A program made the position numbers and the translations under genes. Below the pieces are notes generated by a model. It was not told the origin of the DNA, searched no databases, and saw only the letters and a program-made list of their open reading frames with translations. Source: Mesotaenium endlicherianum (Eukaryota; Streptophyta; Zygnematophyceae; Zygnematales; Mesotaeniaceae). From it: 64,000 bases of DNA. Below, one piece after another: positions 34,281 through 45,819 of this stretch (position 1 is its first letter; the number at the start of each line of letters is the position of its first letter). Where the stretch lies: assembly GCA_009602735.1 (NCBI GenBank), contig WELA01003378.1:206578-270577 (forward strand), in the 5' to 3' direction.

Positions 34281-34315
34281 GTTGTCGAGGCGACAACATG
34301 ATAAGTTGGAGGGAT
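34281..34315 (+). promoter_or_regulatory. Hairpin and polypurine tract of D
   Basis: GTTGTCG (34281-34287) pairs with CGACAAC (34291-34297), 5 bp upstream of AAGTTGGAGGGAT (34303-34315), which abuts the 3' LTR. Copy E has the same arms with a different loop. Confidence 0.75.
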
Positions 34316-35031
34316 TGTAATGAATCAGTATACTGGTCGATATAATATTCATTTAAATAATATAGTTGAATAAGTTCAGCTTGCTGAACTCTAGTTAACA
34401 ATCAGTCTGCTGGACTTTATACTTAATATCAGTATAATGACTTGGCCGGAAGTAGCAGGCTGAGGTCACCTTAAGTCAGCTTGCTGACACATTCTTTGAC
34501 AGCCAGCTGACTTCCGTACTCGGTAGCAGCGAACTGCCTCGATATGCATCTAAGTGTGGTATGCTAGATGAATGGCCAGATGACATCCCTATGATGGATG
34601 GCGATTCGGGATGATGGGAGATGGCGGTGGATTTGGTTAACCGAGGTCCTACCAACGTAGTTACTCCCGGGTAGGCGGTGCCATCGCACTGTTGAACAGT
34701 AAACTCATTCCATGTACATATGCTAGGCATTGCTCTCGAGTTCGGCATTTGGAAACGAGGCCAACTCTCTTGTACAGCATACTGAGAGAGATCTGAATCC
34801 AAGGCAAGAAGCCATTGATACACACTGTCTTCTGACCTTGCTTATGTATGAGTTTACTGATTTGCATTATTGATGCTAGTTTACTCGCATTTGACTTACG
34901 AGTATTATTCACTGCTAGTGTATTGTCCTTTGCGGTTTAACCAGTTGACGGAAAATACCATGAAGATTACTTGCTGATATAAAGATCTTTATTAATTGTT
35001 AATCGCCTATATGGTAAGTCGATTCATTTTA
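34316..35031 (+). repeat. 3' LTR of D
   Basis: 716 bp, starting TGTAATGAATCAG and ending GATTCATTTTA. Homologous to both LTRs of E. Confidence 0.93.
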
Positions 35032-36494
35032 CTTACTCACAAAGCTTAGCTGCATGTCGCTTTTGCCTAGACATGCTCAACTCAAACTCGTAGTCGCTCA
35101 GCATACATGCACACCTCGTGACTGTTGCGCGTGGCTGCTTAGCTTCTCAGCTGGCAGTCACGTCTAATTTGCTCATGGCTAAGAATTCCTGAGCGGCGTG
35201 TACAAGCAAATGCCACTTGCTCAAGATTCCCAACCGGGCGGCCGTAACCTATCTTGGCATTGCGGCCATGACCTGGCTTAATCTGCCAGTCACGCAGTAC
35301 CTGACTTGGTACCTGCTGGGCGGCTCATCACTGATCCCCAGCTTCTAGCCTCGCGGCTGTCTATGCTGTCAAAACCTCCTTCATCCCTGGGTGTGGGGCA
35401 CATTGACATTGACCCCTTGCCAGTGGTCTTGACGCCGACATAACCGCTGACTGCGACGTAGTCAGTCAAGTAGTCGGTGAGTCAACGTTGACTTTCCGTA
35501 CCTGGGTGGCCGTAGCTTGTGTGCGCGTGCGGCACCGTCAAACGGATAGTAGTCGCGACACAGCTCTGATACCTATGTAACATTTCTGCTTCTCAAGAGG
35601 ATCTTTCCTCGGTATTCAAGGAATATTTGGTTGAAGTGGAAAGAAAATCTGTATACTTGTGCGAATTGACGAATAGTTGAAATAGCGGAAATGAAAACTC
35701 ACGTAGAATGTGTGCTTGTGAGAGTTGCACTCACAATGACTCTTGCGAGTATTTATACTTGCAAATTGTCAGGCATTGGAGTGCTTCAAGTCACCACCTA
35801 CGGCACTGGTTCATGTTCAACGAAAATAGTCGAAGGGGTACGACCCGTTCGGCCGAATGCTCGAAACGCACCGTTTGGCGGTTTGGAGACTTTTCGACGG
35901 TTTCCGAAAAACCGTTTCACGCCAAACAGGCGTTTTCGCGTTTGCGCGACTTTTGAAAAGTGGCGACTGTTTGCGGAGTCGCGTACACATGCTTTGGTCA
36001 TGAATCGGGAGTTATAAGTAACTACTTCGCCAATCGGTTAGGTGTGAACGTTTCAAACGACAAGTCGCGGGTTCGAATCCGCTCGGATGCAAAGTCGCTT
36101 GCATATTATGTGTCGTTTGACTTTTACGACCGTTTCTTCGTATTAACGACTGGTCGTAAATGCGAAATCTATGACTGTGCATTATACGAAATAATGTCAA
36201 TCATATCAACTTAGTCAGTTGGAGATTTATTAAGTTATTGGCTCATAATCAATCAAAGTAACTTTATGAATAAATATGCCGTACTTTTGCGAAGTAGTCG
36301 AGTTACGTTACAACGCTTTTTGCAATAGTATCTCGGTCGTTTTGCCAATCGACCAGGAATTAATCGGCACACGCGTGTGGTGAATTATTGAGTATGACTC
36401 AATCATGTATCAAATAATATGATGAATAGTATAACGTACTTTAGGTAACTGGGAAAACGTCCCAAATACGCCTAAAATAGCTCGGATCGTTACA
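35032..36494 (-). mobile_element. H2, right part: leader, primer site and 5' LTR
   Basis: Minus strand. Leader (35037-35562) matching H1, primer site (35563-35574, TGGTATCAGAGC-like) and a complete LTR (35576-36494). The first five bases are the target duplication of D. The LTR edge abuts copy C2. Confidence 0.88.
35576..36494 (-). repeat. 5' LTR of H2 (family 4)
   Basis: 919 bp. On + it starts TGTAACATTTC and ends GATCGTTACA, so the ends are the short inverted repeat TGTAAC/GTTACA. It holds the B-box-like GGTTCGAATCC at 36070-36080, as in H1. The right edge meets integrase of C2. Confidence 0.85.
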
Positions 36495-37087
36495 CCTTAT
36501 GACTTGACCTCCGACTCTTGCTTCTACAAAGAAGCGGATGACAACCCTCTTGGAGGGCACATTGGGATCCTAAGGACCACGGGCGTTCTAGCCAGGACTT
36601 ATATCTGGCCACTCATGTCTAAGCAAGTCAAGAACTATTGCAAGAATTGTGACACATGCCAAAGGGTCAAGCCATCGTCGCAAAAGGCGGGAGGACTCCT
36701 CCACTTACAACCAATTTCGGAGAGGCAATGGACGCACTTTCCAATGAACCTTATCGTGGACCTGCCCTTGACACCTCGAGGCCATAGTGCAATACTAACG
36801 GTGGCACACAAACTTACCAAGATGGCTCATTTGATTCCCACTACGACTACGACTACAGCACCACAACTTGCAAAACTCATCTTTGACAACATCTTCCGAC
36901 TCCAAGGACTACCATCAAGAATTGTGCCAGAACAGATCCAAGATTCACAAGCCAATTTTGGAAAAAGCTCTTCAAGAACTTCGATATATCGCTGGCTATG
37001 TCAACCGCCTACCACCCGCAATCAGATGGACAAACAGAGCGTATGAATTGTACTTCAAAGACCTCTCTAAAGGCCTACGTATTTACC
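36495..37087 (+). mobile_element. C2, left part: family-3 integrase fossil
   Basis: Matches C integrase: [43 protein letters not shown]. It begins directly after the H2 LTR and stops at the K LTR, resuming at 60210. Upstream protein regions are not found in the window. Broken several times. Confidence 0.9.
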
Positions 37088-37810
37088 TAAAATGAATCGA
37101 CTTACCAATAGGCAATTAACATTTAATAAACATCTTCATATCAACGAGTAATCCTTATGGTATTTTCTGTTAACTGATAAAATAGCAAAAGACAAACACA
37201 TTAGCAGTGAACAATACTCGCAAGTCAAATGCAAGTAAACTAGCATCAATAATGCAATCAGTAAGCATAAGCAAGGCTAGATGATAGTGCATATCAATGG
37301 TTTTTCGCCTTGGATTCGGATATCTCTCAGTAAGCAGTACAAGAGAGTTAGCCTCGTTTCCAAATGCCAAACTTGAGAGCAATCCTAACATATGTACATA
37401 GAATGAGTGTACTGTTCAACGGCAAGTGCGATGGCACCGCCTACCCGGGAGTTAACACGTCGGTAGGACCTCGGCTAACCAATCCACTGCCATCTCCCAT
37501 CATCCCAAATTGCCATCCACCTTAGGGGTGTCATCTGACCACTCATCTAGCACACCACACTTAGATGCATAGCTAGGCAGTTTGCTGCTGCCGAGTACGG
37601 TAGCCAACTGACTGTCAAAGAATGTGTCAGCAAGCTAATCCAAGTCAACAGGCTGACCTAATTGACCTCAGCCTGCTGCTCTTGGCTGAGTCATTTAACT
37701 AAGTATCAAATATCCAGCAGACTTAATATTAACTAAAGTTCAGCCTCCTGAACTTATTTAAGTATTGCTTGAACGAATATTATATCTATCCAATATACTG
37801 ATTCATTACA
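37088..37810 (-). repeat. 3' LTR of K
   Basis: 723 bp, pairs with 59476-60209. Followed on + by ATCCCTCCAACTTAAATTG, the reverse of the polypurine tract. Confidence 0.88.
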
Positions 37811-37826
37811 ATCCCTCCAACTTAAA

Positions 37827-37974
37827 TTGGACGAGTATTATTCACTGCAAGTGCGTTGTCCTTTTGCCGTTAAACAGTTAACGGAAAGTACCATAAAGAT
37901 TACTTGCTGATATAAAGATCTTTATTAATTGTTAATCGCCTATTTGGTAAGACGATTCATTTCACAAGGGGTGA
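37827..37974 (+). repeat. Inverted family-1 LTR fragment
   Basis: 148 bp matching the last part of a plus-oriented LTR (as in D, 34885-35031), ending CGATTCATTTCA. It lies between the K polypurine tract and its extra gene, opposite to the K LTR. Confidence 0.8.
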
Positions 37975-38390
37975 ACGCAGCAACTGGGTAGCCTGCTTTT
38001 GCACTGTCTGCAAGTTGATGGAGATCGTTCTCTCCTGTGCAGCTCTCAAACCGACAGGGGCATACACTGGCATATCGGAGGGGTGCTGCATGACATGGGC
38101 TAAGGGTACATGCCCTCTATGAGAGAAGGGTGCTGGCGGCCCTCAGGCTGCCTCCTTAGCAGCTCTTCTGTCTGCTCTGTCTGACTGAGTCTCACCTCTT
38201 GGGGTGGGACTCCTCCTGCTGAAACTCCCCAGCCACTCGAGATCTGAATCTATGGGTGGGCTGGTATCCTTAAGCTGCTGCAGGGTTGCCTGTGCAAAGG
38301 CCCTTCCAGCCTGCTGTAGGGTGGGGGATGTAGCGGGGGTCTGTGCCTCAACAGGATTAGACTCCTCTTCAGCTGTTGTAACAGTGACCA

Positions 38391-38554
38391 TCGGCGGACG
38401 CTAGGCATCGACACAACTAAGCAAAACAAGTACTGACATAGCAAGGACAGGACATCGGGAGGAGTGACTCCAAGGACCAGACGAGGACTGGCTAAGCTAG
38501 GTGCTGTGGGTAAAAACCCCCCCAATTAGGGGGAAAAGCCCACAGCTTATGAAC
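38391..38554. other. Unassigned sequence left of E, inside the split extra gene of K
   Basis: 164 bp starting TGTTGTAACAGTGACC. It may be the left end of J (which resumes at 46540 after E) but no matching LTR was found. It contains a short hairpin of C and G runs (about 38517-38533). Confidence 0.35.
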
Positions 38555-39274
38555 TGAAATGAATCGTCTTACCAAATACGCGATTAACAATTAATAAAGA
38601 TCTTTATATCAGCAAGTAATCTTTATGGTATTTCCGTTAACTGGTTTAACGGCAAAGGACAATACACTAGCAGGGAATAATACTGGTAAGTCAAATGCGA
38701 GTAAACTAGCACCAATGATGCAAATCAGTAAACTCATACATAAGCAAGGTTAGAAGACAGTGCGTATCAATGGCTTCTTGCCTTGGATTCAAATCCCTCT
38801 CAGTAAGCTGTACAAGAGAGTTGGCCTCGTTTCCGAATGCCGAACTCGAGAGCAATGTCTAGCGTATGTACATGGAATGAGTTTACTGTTCAACGGTCAG
38901 TGCGATGGCACCGCCTACCCGGGAGTTAACCACGTTGGTAGGACCTCGGTTAACCAAATCCATCGCCATCTCCCATCATCCCGAGTCGCCATCCATCATA
39001 GGGATGTCATCTGGCCATTCATCTAGCACACCACACTGAGAAGCATATCGAGGCACTTCGCTGCTACCGAGTACGGAAGTCAGCTGGCTGTCAAAGAATG
39101 AGTCAGCAAGCTGACTTAAGGTGACCTCAGCCTGCTACTTCCGGCCAAGTCATTAAACTGATATTAAGTATAAAGTCCAGCAGACTGATTGTTAACTAGA
39201 GTTCAGCAAGCTGAACTTATTTAACTATATGATTTAAATGAATATTATATCGACCAGTATACTGATTCATTACA
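38555..39274 (-). repeat. 3' LTR of E
   Basis: 720 bp, about 96% identical by eye to 45820-46539. Confidence 0.95.
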
Positions 39275-40969
39275 ATCCCTCCAACTTATCATGTTGTCGT
39301 CTCGACAACACTAACACTAATAACAGCGTGCTGTCCCTCTTATCCCCAGCCTGCTGCCCTTCGGAGGGAGGCGTCCCTGAGGCCCTATGCTCAGGGGAGC
39401 CAGACCTCCTCCTGTCTTGGGGTCTTTTGAAGCCTGTCAGAGAAGGGGGTTCCGTGTAAGGACCCGGCGGAGAACGCAGTAACTGGGCTGTTTCCTCCTG
39501 CACAGTCTGAAACTGAAGGGAGGCAGCCTTCTCCTGGGCAGCCCTCAAACTGACAGGTACATATACCGGCATCCCAGAAGGATGTTGCATGACATGAGCC
39601 AAGGGTACATGTCCTCTCTGCGAGGGAGATGCTGGCAGGCCTCTGGCTATCTCCCGAGCAGCCCTCCTGTCTGCCCTGTCTGACTGGGTCTCCTTACCTG
39701 GAGATGGGCTCTGTCCTCTGGCAGTTACCAGCCAAGTGATATCCTCCTCTTCAGCGAGTTGCTGCAGGGCCAACCCCCGTCTTCCCCCTTACAGGGGATG
39801 TGGCAGGTGTCAGGATCACGGCGGGGCTAGTGTCCAGCGCCTCGCCTTCCTCCTCGTCTTCCTCTGACTCCTCCTCCTCGCCGCCCCTGGGTTCCTCTGA
39901 GACTTCTGGGGTCTCTTCTGTCAGCTGCTCCAGCTCTTCCCGAGAAAAAGAATATCCTACTGACCATCCCCTTTTGGGTGCTAGTGGGGGCTGCTGAGTC
40001 CGGACCGCAAAGAGGTCCTTTTCCCCCTGCTTACTTGCCCATTTGGCATAAGCGTGCTTCCCTTTGGAGAATGACTCTCGGGCCCTGCTTCTGTCCCCCT
40101 GCATCTCTTGGCTCATGCAATCTCTGACTCCGTCCAATCTTGGATCCCAGGCCGTAATGTGAGGGGGCAATACTATGTTCCCGTGTAGGTCTGTCAGGAA
40201 ATCCTCATCCGTCGCCTTGTCATTCTGCTGGTCCCTCATGTTGATGGTCAAGGGTACTAGTGCCCTGCAAAGTCCAGCTGACTGGTTTCCCTGGCCAAGA
40301 ATTCCCAGCTCCTCCTCTCCACCTCATTGTACATGGCCTTGAACCTGTTGTGGGGTGTTGAGTCCTTGAAGCTGTCCGCGTCCATGGGGATCATCCTGAT
40401 GACCCTATCTGTCCCCTACATACCAGGAATCGAGACCGCTCTTGCTTCGTTCACCTGGGCCATTGCCTTGGCCTCTCCGACGGTATATCCTACCATCCTG
40501 GCGTAATCGTGGTAGAGGAGGAGCCCTGTGCCAACCTCTACATACTTGTCAAAGTTTTCGGATGTCTCCCCTTCCTTCTGGAGGATTTCCTTCTGCGACT
40601 CACTGCGACTTCTCTGGGCATACTTGAAGGCCTCCTCCAGTAGGTCAAAGCCCTTGCCCAGCACCGTGTAGCGGTAGCTGCTGATTCTCCTCTGCTCTTC
40701 TTCTTCAGCCTGCTGCTTTCGCTTCTCCTCAGCTTGTCTCTCCTCCTCTTCTTTCTTAGCCTCTCTGCAGCTTTTCTGTCCATTTCTTCCTGCCTCACTT
40801 TGGCCTGTTCCTCCTCCTCCTTCTTCTTCTGTGCCTCCCGCTGTTGTTGGAGTCGTTGTGATTCCCGAGCGGTGATGGAAGATGATTCGATGTCTCCACG
40901 GAATTGCAAGTATTCTGCATGTGCCTCTTCCGCCCTTCGCTTCCTCTTGAGTTCCGACTTTTGAGTCAT
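39270..40969 (-). pseudogene. Extra gene of family 1 (copy E)
   Basis: Same layout as D. It starts MTQKSELKRKRRAEEAHAEYL, with a coiled coil, a middle with LGKGFDLLEEAFKYA and MVGYTVGEAKAMAQV, then MTINMRDQQNDKATDEDFL, an acidic block, SDRADRRAAREIARG, HVPLAHVMQHPSGMPVYVP and a tail reaching the polypurine tract. Closest to D (subfamily a). Broken a few times. Function unknown. Confidence 0.78.
39275..39309 (-). promoter_or_regulatory. Polypurine tract and hairpin of E
   Basis: The minus strand reads AAGTTGGAGGGAT before the LTR. The hairpin arms 39293-39299 and 39303-39309 are identical to those of D. Confidence 0.75.
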
Positions 40970-41194
40970 CTTGCTCAATCATAAACACAATGCAGTTAGT
41001 GAAGTCATGATATTTTGCCGCTACGGAGTGCCCTTGATGAAGAGGGACGCGATGGGGAGAGTTCCTAGAGTGGAATACCTGGTGTGAGTGAATATAAAAA
41101 AAATTGGAGTTAGAGAGCAAGTGAGTGTGAGCGCAGGTTGAGTGTGTGATATTGTGATCAGAGACTACCACTCCCTCCAACTTAAATGTAAAGG

Positions 41195-41245
41195 TGGGCT
41201 GCCTGTCACAACTGTCACTAACTGTCACATCTCCCTCCAACTTAT
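41195..41245 (-). promoter_or_regulatory. Short TGACA array and polypurine-like motifs of E
   Basis: On + TGTCA occurs at 41204, 41213 and 41223 (minus-strand TGACA, 9-10 bp apart). CTCCCTCCAACTTA lies either side (about 41171 and 41231), the same arrangement as in copies A and D. Confidence 0.55.
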
Positions 41246-41329
41246 ATGGAGACAGGACCTCCTGTCACCTTCCCTTGTCAACGGAAATGACTGTTAGGGA
41301 GGTGCCCCAGCCGCCCGAAGGTGGAACCG

Positions 41330-43816
41330 TTTCAACGCCCCTTTGGCATGGGTCAGCCGATCTTTAAATTCCCAAGTGTCCCCAGAGGCATCGTAACCCT
41401 TCCATCGGATGAGGTACTTTATGACATATTTAGACGATCGACGGACCGAGTGCAGTCTCGCAGTCTCGCTGTTTCGAGTGCAGTTACTTTGACAGTTGTG
41501 GGGATAAAAATGACCATTTTTGTCATTTTATCCACGACTACCAGTATTGAATCATGCCCATTGGCAGTTCGTGGTAGTGAGACCACCCAGTCCATGGATA
41601 TAATTTCCGAGCGTCCAGCTGGGCAGTGGTTGCAAGAGACCTCCGGGTGGTGTGTGCCGAGACTTATTTCTCTGACACTGGTCACAGGACTTGATACATT
41701 TCAAGACCTCCCGGGGTAACCCCTCCCAATGATAATGTTTTGCCAGTTTGCCAACAGTTTTGGCCTGCCCCAAATGTCCACCCAGGAGGCTGTCATGCGC
41801 TTGACTCAGTAAGAGAGACCTTATTTCCAAGTTATTAGGAATGACCAGCTTCAGCCTGCCTGAAGTGGTTTCAGTCACCCAGACCCCTCCCTTGAGCTTA
41901 TACCCGAGTGCAGTAGCACGACACACACCAGTAGTGGGGCTGGGCTCAAATGTTGGGTCAGAAAGGTAGGCTTTCCTAAGTTGTTCAAGGAAGGACTTTT
42001 TCACCTTTAGTGAAGTGAGTGCACACAGGACTTTATCTACAGCATGCTGACTAAAGTTCCTTTCTTGCAAGTCAGGTCTTCTAGAGAGTGCATCAGCAGG
42101 ATTCAACTTCCCTGGTTTGTAGTCGATCTGGACTTGGAACTGCTCCAGCATCTGGCTCCAGCGGTTCTCCCTCCTCGACAGCTTGGACTTCTTCTGAAAG
42201 TGGGTCAGAGCTAGATGATCTGTAATCACCTTAAAAGCTTTACCATGTAAGTATGCTCTCCACTGTTTGAGTACATGAATGATAGCTAGCAGCTCTTTAT
42301 CATGCACTGAGTAATTAATCTCCGCTGGATTAAATTTCATAGACTCATACAACACAGGATGCCACTCCTGCCGTACCTTACCATCCTTTGTGGTTTTGTC
42401 AGCAGGCTGCAACAAAATAGCACCCATGGCAAAGTCAGAGGCATCAGTAACCACCTGCACCGGTTTGCTGGGGTCATACACGGCTAGCACTGGGGCAGAA
42501 CAAAGGGCATCTTTAAGGGTCTGGAAGGCAGCCTGCTGCTCTTCCCCCCGCACATACCCGATGTCTTTCTTAGTAAGGTCAGTCAGTTAATTGGCCTTTG
42601 TGGAATAATTTTTAGTAAATCTCCTATAGTAGTTAGCCAACCCGAGGAAGGATCTAACTTCAGAGACAGACTGTGGTACTGGCCAGTCCCTTATGATCTG
42701 GACTTTCTTAGGATCCACACTGATGCACTCTTTACTGACAACGTGGCCTACGAATTCAATACTTTCCTTGAAAAAATCACACTTGCTCATTTTAGCATAT
42801 AAGTGATTTTTCCGCAGAGTGTCTAGGACTGTTTTTAAGTGTTGAGTGTGCTGAGCTTCGTCTTTAGAGAAAATTAAAATATCATCCAGGAAAACTTGCA
42901 CAAACTTATCCAAATAAGGTCTGAAAATGTCATTCATAGCACCCATGAAGGTAGCAGGAGCATTAGTCAGTCCAAATGGCATCACGTTGAACTCATAGTG
43001 CCTATAACGTGTACGGAAGGCAGTCTTGTGTTCATCCCCCTCAGCAATTCTGATTTGATGATAACCACTCTTGAGATCTATCTTACTGAACACCTTAGCA
43101 CCAGACAGGGTATCAAGCAAGTCCTCGATTCTGGGTAAAGCATACTTGTTCTTTACTGTAATTCTGTTCAGGGCTCTGTAATCCACACACATCCGCATAC
43201 TGCCATCCTTTTTCTTAACAAATAGGATGGGTGCGCCGTAAGGTGATTTACTGGGAGAAATATAACCATTTTCCTTAAGCTCTGCAATCTGTGTTTTCAA
43301 CTCCTCGCTCTCCACATAAGACAAGCCATAAGTGCGTTGCCAAGGTGGCTGACTCCCAGGTAATAAATCAATCCTACAATCTACTTCGCTCTTAGGGGGT
43401 AGTCCTGGAGGCATATTAAATACATCAGTGTATTGAGCAACAATTTTTGCAGCAGTAGGGTGCTTCGGAGGGCTTACCTTTTTCTCAACCATTTCTTCAG
43501 GTTGAGGAGGTACCTCTCTTAGCCGCAGATAGAACATTCTGTCCTCCTTCTTGTTCCAGCTTTTGACGAACTCCATCGCATTCAGCAACTTGCATCCTTC
43601 TGGAAGCCTCTTCTTTTCCTTCATTTGCCATCCACACAGGACAAGAGGAAGAGCACTGGTGGGTGCCAAGTTAGTCTGCCCATCACTGGCTCCTCTCACT
43701 TTAACTGTACCTCTGCTCCAACACACTTCAGCTTGATGTCTATTAAGCCAGGACCTGCCTAGCACGAGATCATAAAAGCCAGTGTTGAGTACCTCAAATG
43801 TAAGCTTTTCNCTCAA
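41330..43816 (-). pseudogene. Element E pol region
   Basis: [69 protein letters not shown]. RNase [31 protein letters not shown]. Integrase zinc region: HDSLLGGHLGQAK, CDQCQRNKSRHTPPGG. Open over long stretches, but the region as a whole is broken. Confidence 0.9.
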
Positions 43817-44165
43817 ATGTAAGCTTTTCAGTTAGGATTGCAATGCCAGAACCTAACTTGACCTCAATAGGCTTGGTTATAGCTCCTCTCGGGATACTTG
43901 AGGCACCTCCAAGGAATAACTTTCTATTCGCTTGGGTGATAGTAGGCAGCCTTAGCCGCTTACCTAAGTCCTTATGGATAAAAGTATGTGACGCCCCTCC
44001 GTCAACAAATGCCCTCACCTTCTTACCTGCAATCATGCAATCATGCAATGCAGTAGGATAGGGGGGACTGTCTTTTCCTGACTTTCGCATTATTCTCTGA
44101 CTTAGCAAAGAAATGTTGGACATCAGATGGAACAAGAGCATCCAGAGTGTGCACACTCTGGACAT
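43794..44165 (-). pseudogene. Element E protease region
   Basis: VRAFVDGGASHTFIHKDLGKRLRLP, a retropepsin-like active-site context, with the second conserved block ([15 protein letters not shown]) just downstream. The only ambiguous base (N) of the window is nearby at about 43811. Confidence 0.8.
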
Positions 44166-44299
44166 CCATATTGCTGATGGTCTCCTTTATCTGGTTGTCA
44201 GGCATGCATAGTGAATCCAGTTCAGCAGGACCCATAATACCTGCTACGAGGGCAGCTAGTGACGACTCACTATCTCTAGCATCCTCACAGTCAGTAGAC

Positions 44300-45785
44300 T
44301 GGATTACTGACTGTTGCTGTCTTTTAAAGGCTGGTCTTTTCTCTCGACCTTGGGCAGGTGCTTGACTGGACACTGTTCTCTGTAGTGGCCTTTCTGCTGA
44401 CAATGGTAGCAAGTGGATTTTGCTGAGGCTGGTCTCGGCTTAGTCCTACCACCACCCCTTCCATAGCCACCTCGAGAGGAATCACCTCTACCTCTAGACT
44501 GAATAGCATTGTACTCATACTCATATTCATCATATCCCTGATGATCCTCAGCCTGGTCTCCTTCAATTGCATTGTAGGAACCGTGGGGCTTTTGGACAAT
44601 CTTAGACACCAAAGCGTTGCTCTGGCGCTTGTGATTGAACTACTGCTGATCCCAGGCGTCAGCATCGTGGATCAAGTTAGCCAGTTTCTCATACTTTTTC
44701 TCAGCAAAATGACCAGAGACCTCGGATTTCAAGCCATACCTGAAGTATGCTATCCTATACCGTTCTGGCAAATCTGGCTGCTTCATCATGTTCTCTTGGA
44801 ACTTTTGAGCAAACTCAGCAACTGAAGTGGTCTGCTTCAGTGTCGGGGAGATCATCGCATAGATAGCTTTCTTCTGCTGGTTGATGACATCAAACTTCTC
44901 ATGCAACTTCTTGACAAACTCTACCTACGTAGGGTCACCGAGTTGCCGAGCCTTACGCTCTCCCTTCCAGTAAAGCCACCAGTCTGCGGCACTGCCTTTC
45001 AGTAGCGCACCGGTGTGCCTGACCTTCTTGTAATCTTGGAGTTCTGGGTAATTCTCCAGCCACTGCTCAACATCCGCGAGAAACTTGATCAAGTAATATT
45101 TTCTGTTCCCCTCAGGATCATATTGCTGGGGGGGTTTTGGCTTGGGCTTACTTGGCCCTCGACCACCACCACTAGTGGTGTGAGACCCCAGTTGGTCTCT
45201 GTCCCGGAGTAGGGACATTATGATTCTTTTGTCCTCCTGCTGGGACTGATACATGGTCGCCATTTGCGACTACATTTGAACGAACAATGCTCCCAAGTCT
45301 ACACTCTGGGGTGGTAGTCTAGCAAATGCAGCAGCAGCATTGGCATCTACTCGCTGAGTAGTGTCCTCAACAGTCCCTCTCGCTCCTGCAGCAGCAATTC
45401 CTGCCGCATTCAGCCGGTCACGTATTTGACCTAGGGGTACGTTGAGTTGTACAGCGAGGGGTGGGTTCAGAACATTGGCCCTTGATGCCATGAGTTCCTC
45501 GACAATGCGCTGGTCAGCTGGCTGTCTTTCCCTCATTTCTGTATCTTTCGCGGCCTTTGCTACTTGTTCAGCTTCTAGCCTGGCTCTCTCCTCCTCAGCT
45601 TGCTGAGCTGCGACTGAGGCAATAGCAGCTGCCTCCTCTGCAGCCTCCCTAGCTGCATAATCTGCTACTGCTTCCGAGTAGGTACGGTTTCCCGCTACAT
45701 GGCTTTCCGCCTGGTTTTCGACATTCTCGTTATCCTGGTTCTCCATGTCTCGGGAGTTGCTAGTTTGAGACCTTGTCCTTACCAT
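44300..45785 (-). pseudogene. Element E gag region
   Basis: The N-terminus begins MVRTRSQTSNSRDMENQDN, then an A/E-rich helix and a gag domain (WLENYPELQDYKKVRHTGAL, SAADWWLYWKGERKA, VAEFAQKFQENMM). The zinc knuckle CYHCQQKGHYREQC lies at about 44360-44400. The start lies about 20 bp from the primer site. Broken. Confidence 0.85.
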
Positions 45786-45806
45786 ACAAAGAAGACTGTG
45801 ATAACA

Positions 45807-45818
45807 GCTCCGATACCA
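45807..45818 (-). promoter_or_regulatory. Primer binding site of E
   Basis: The minus strand reads TGGTATCGGAGC, one base from the LTR. Confidence 0.9.
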
Positions 45819-45819
45819 C

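Larger units (their letters stand above)
30333..35031 (+). mobile_element. Copy D: family-1 gypsy fossil inside the H2 leader
   Basis: Parts seen on +: part of the 5' LTR (about 30333-30570), end of RNase H (about 30571-30690, KPGKLNPTDALSRR), integrase zinc-binding and core (about 30900-31760), chromodomain region (about 32050-32190), TGACA motifs, likely intron, extra gene (32572-34230), hairpin and polypurine tract (34281-34315) and a full 3' LTR (34316-35031). Gag, protease and RT are not present. Flanked by CTTAG/CTTAC. Broken several times. Confidence 0.92.
37088..38390 (-). mobile_element. K, left part: 3' LTR and end of the extra gene
   Basis: Family 1, subfamily b (closest to A). 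3' LTR 37088-37810, polypurine tract 37811-37829, an inverted LTR fragment (37827-37974) and the C-terminal part of the extra gene (37975-38390: SDRADRRAAKEAA, PLAHVMQHPSD-like). The flank TTACC (37083-37087) pairs with CTACC (60210-60214). Inserted in C2. LTRs differ by more than 10% by eye, so this is an old insertion with ten or more breaks overall. Confidence 0.83.
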
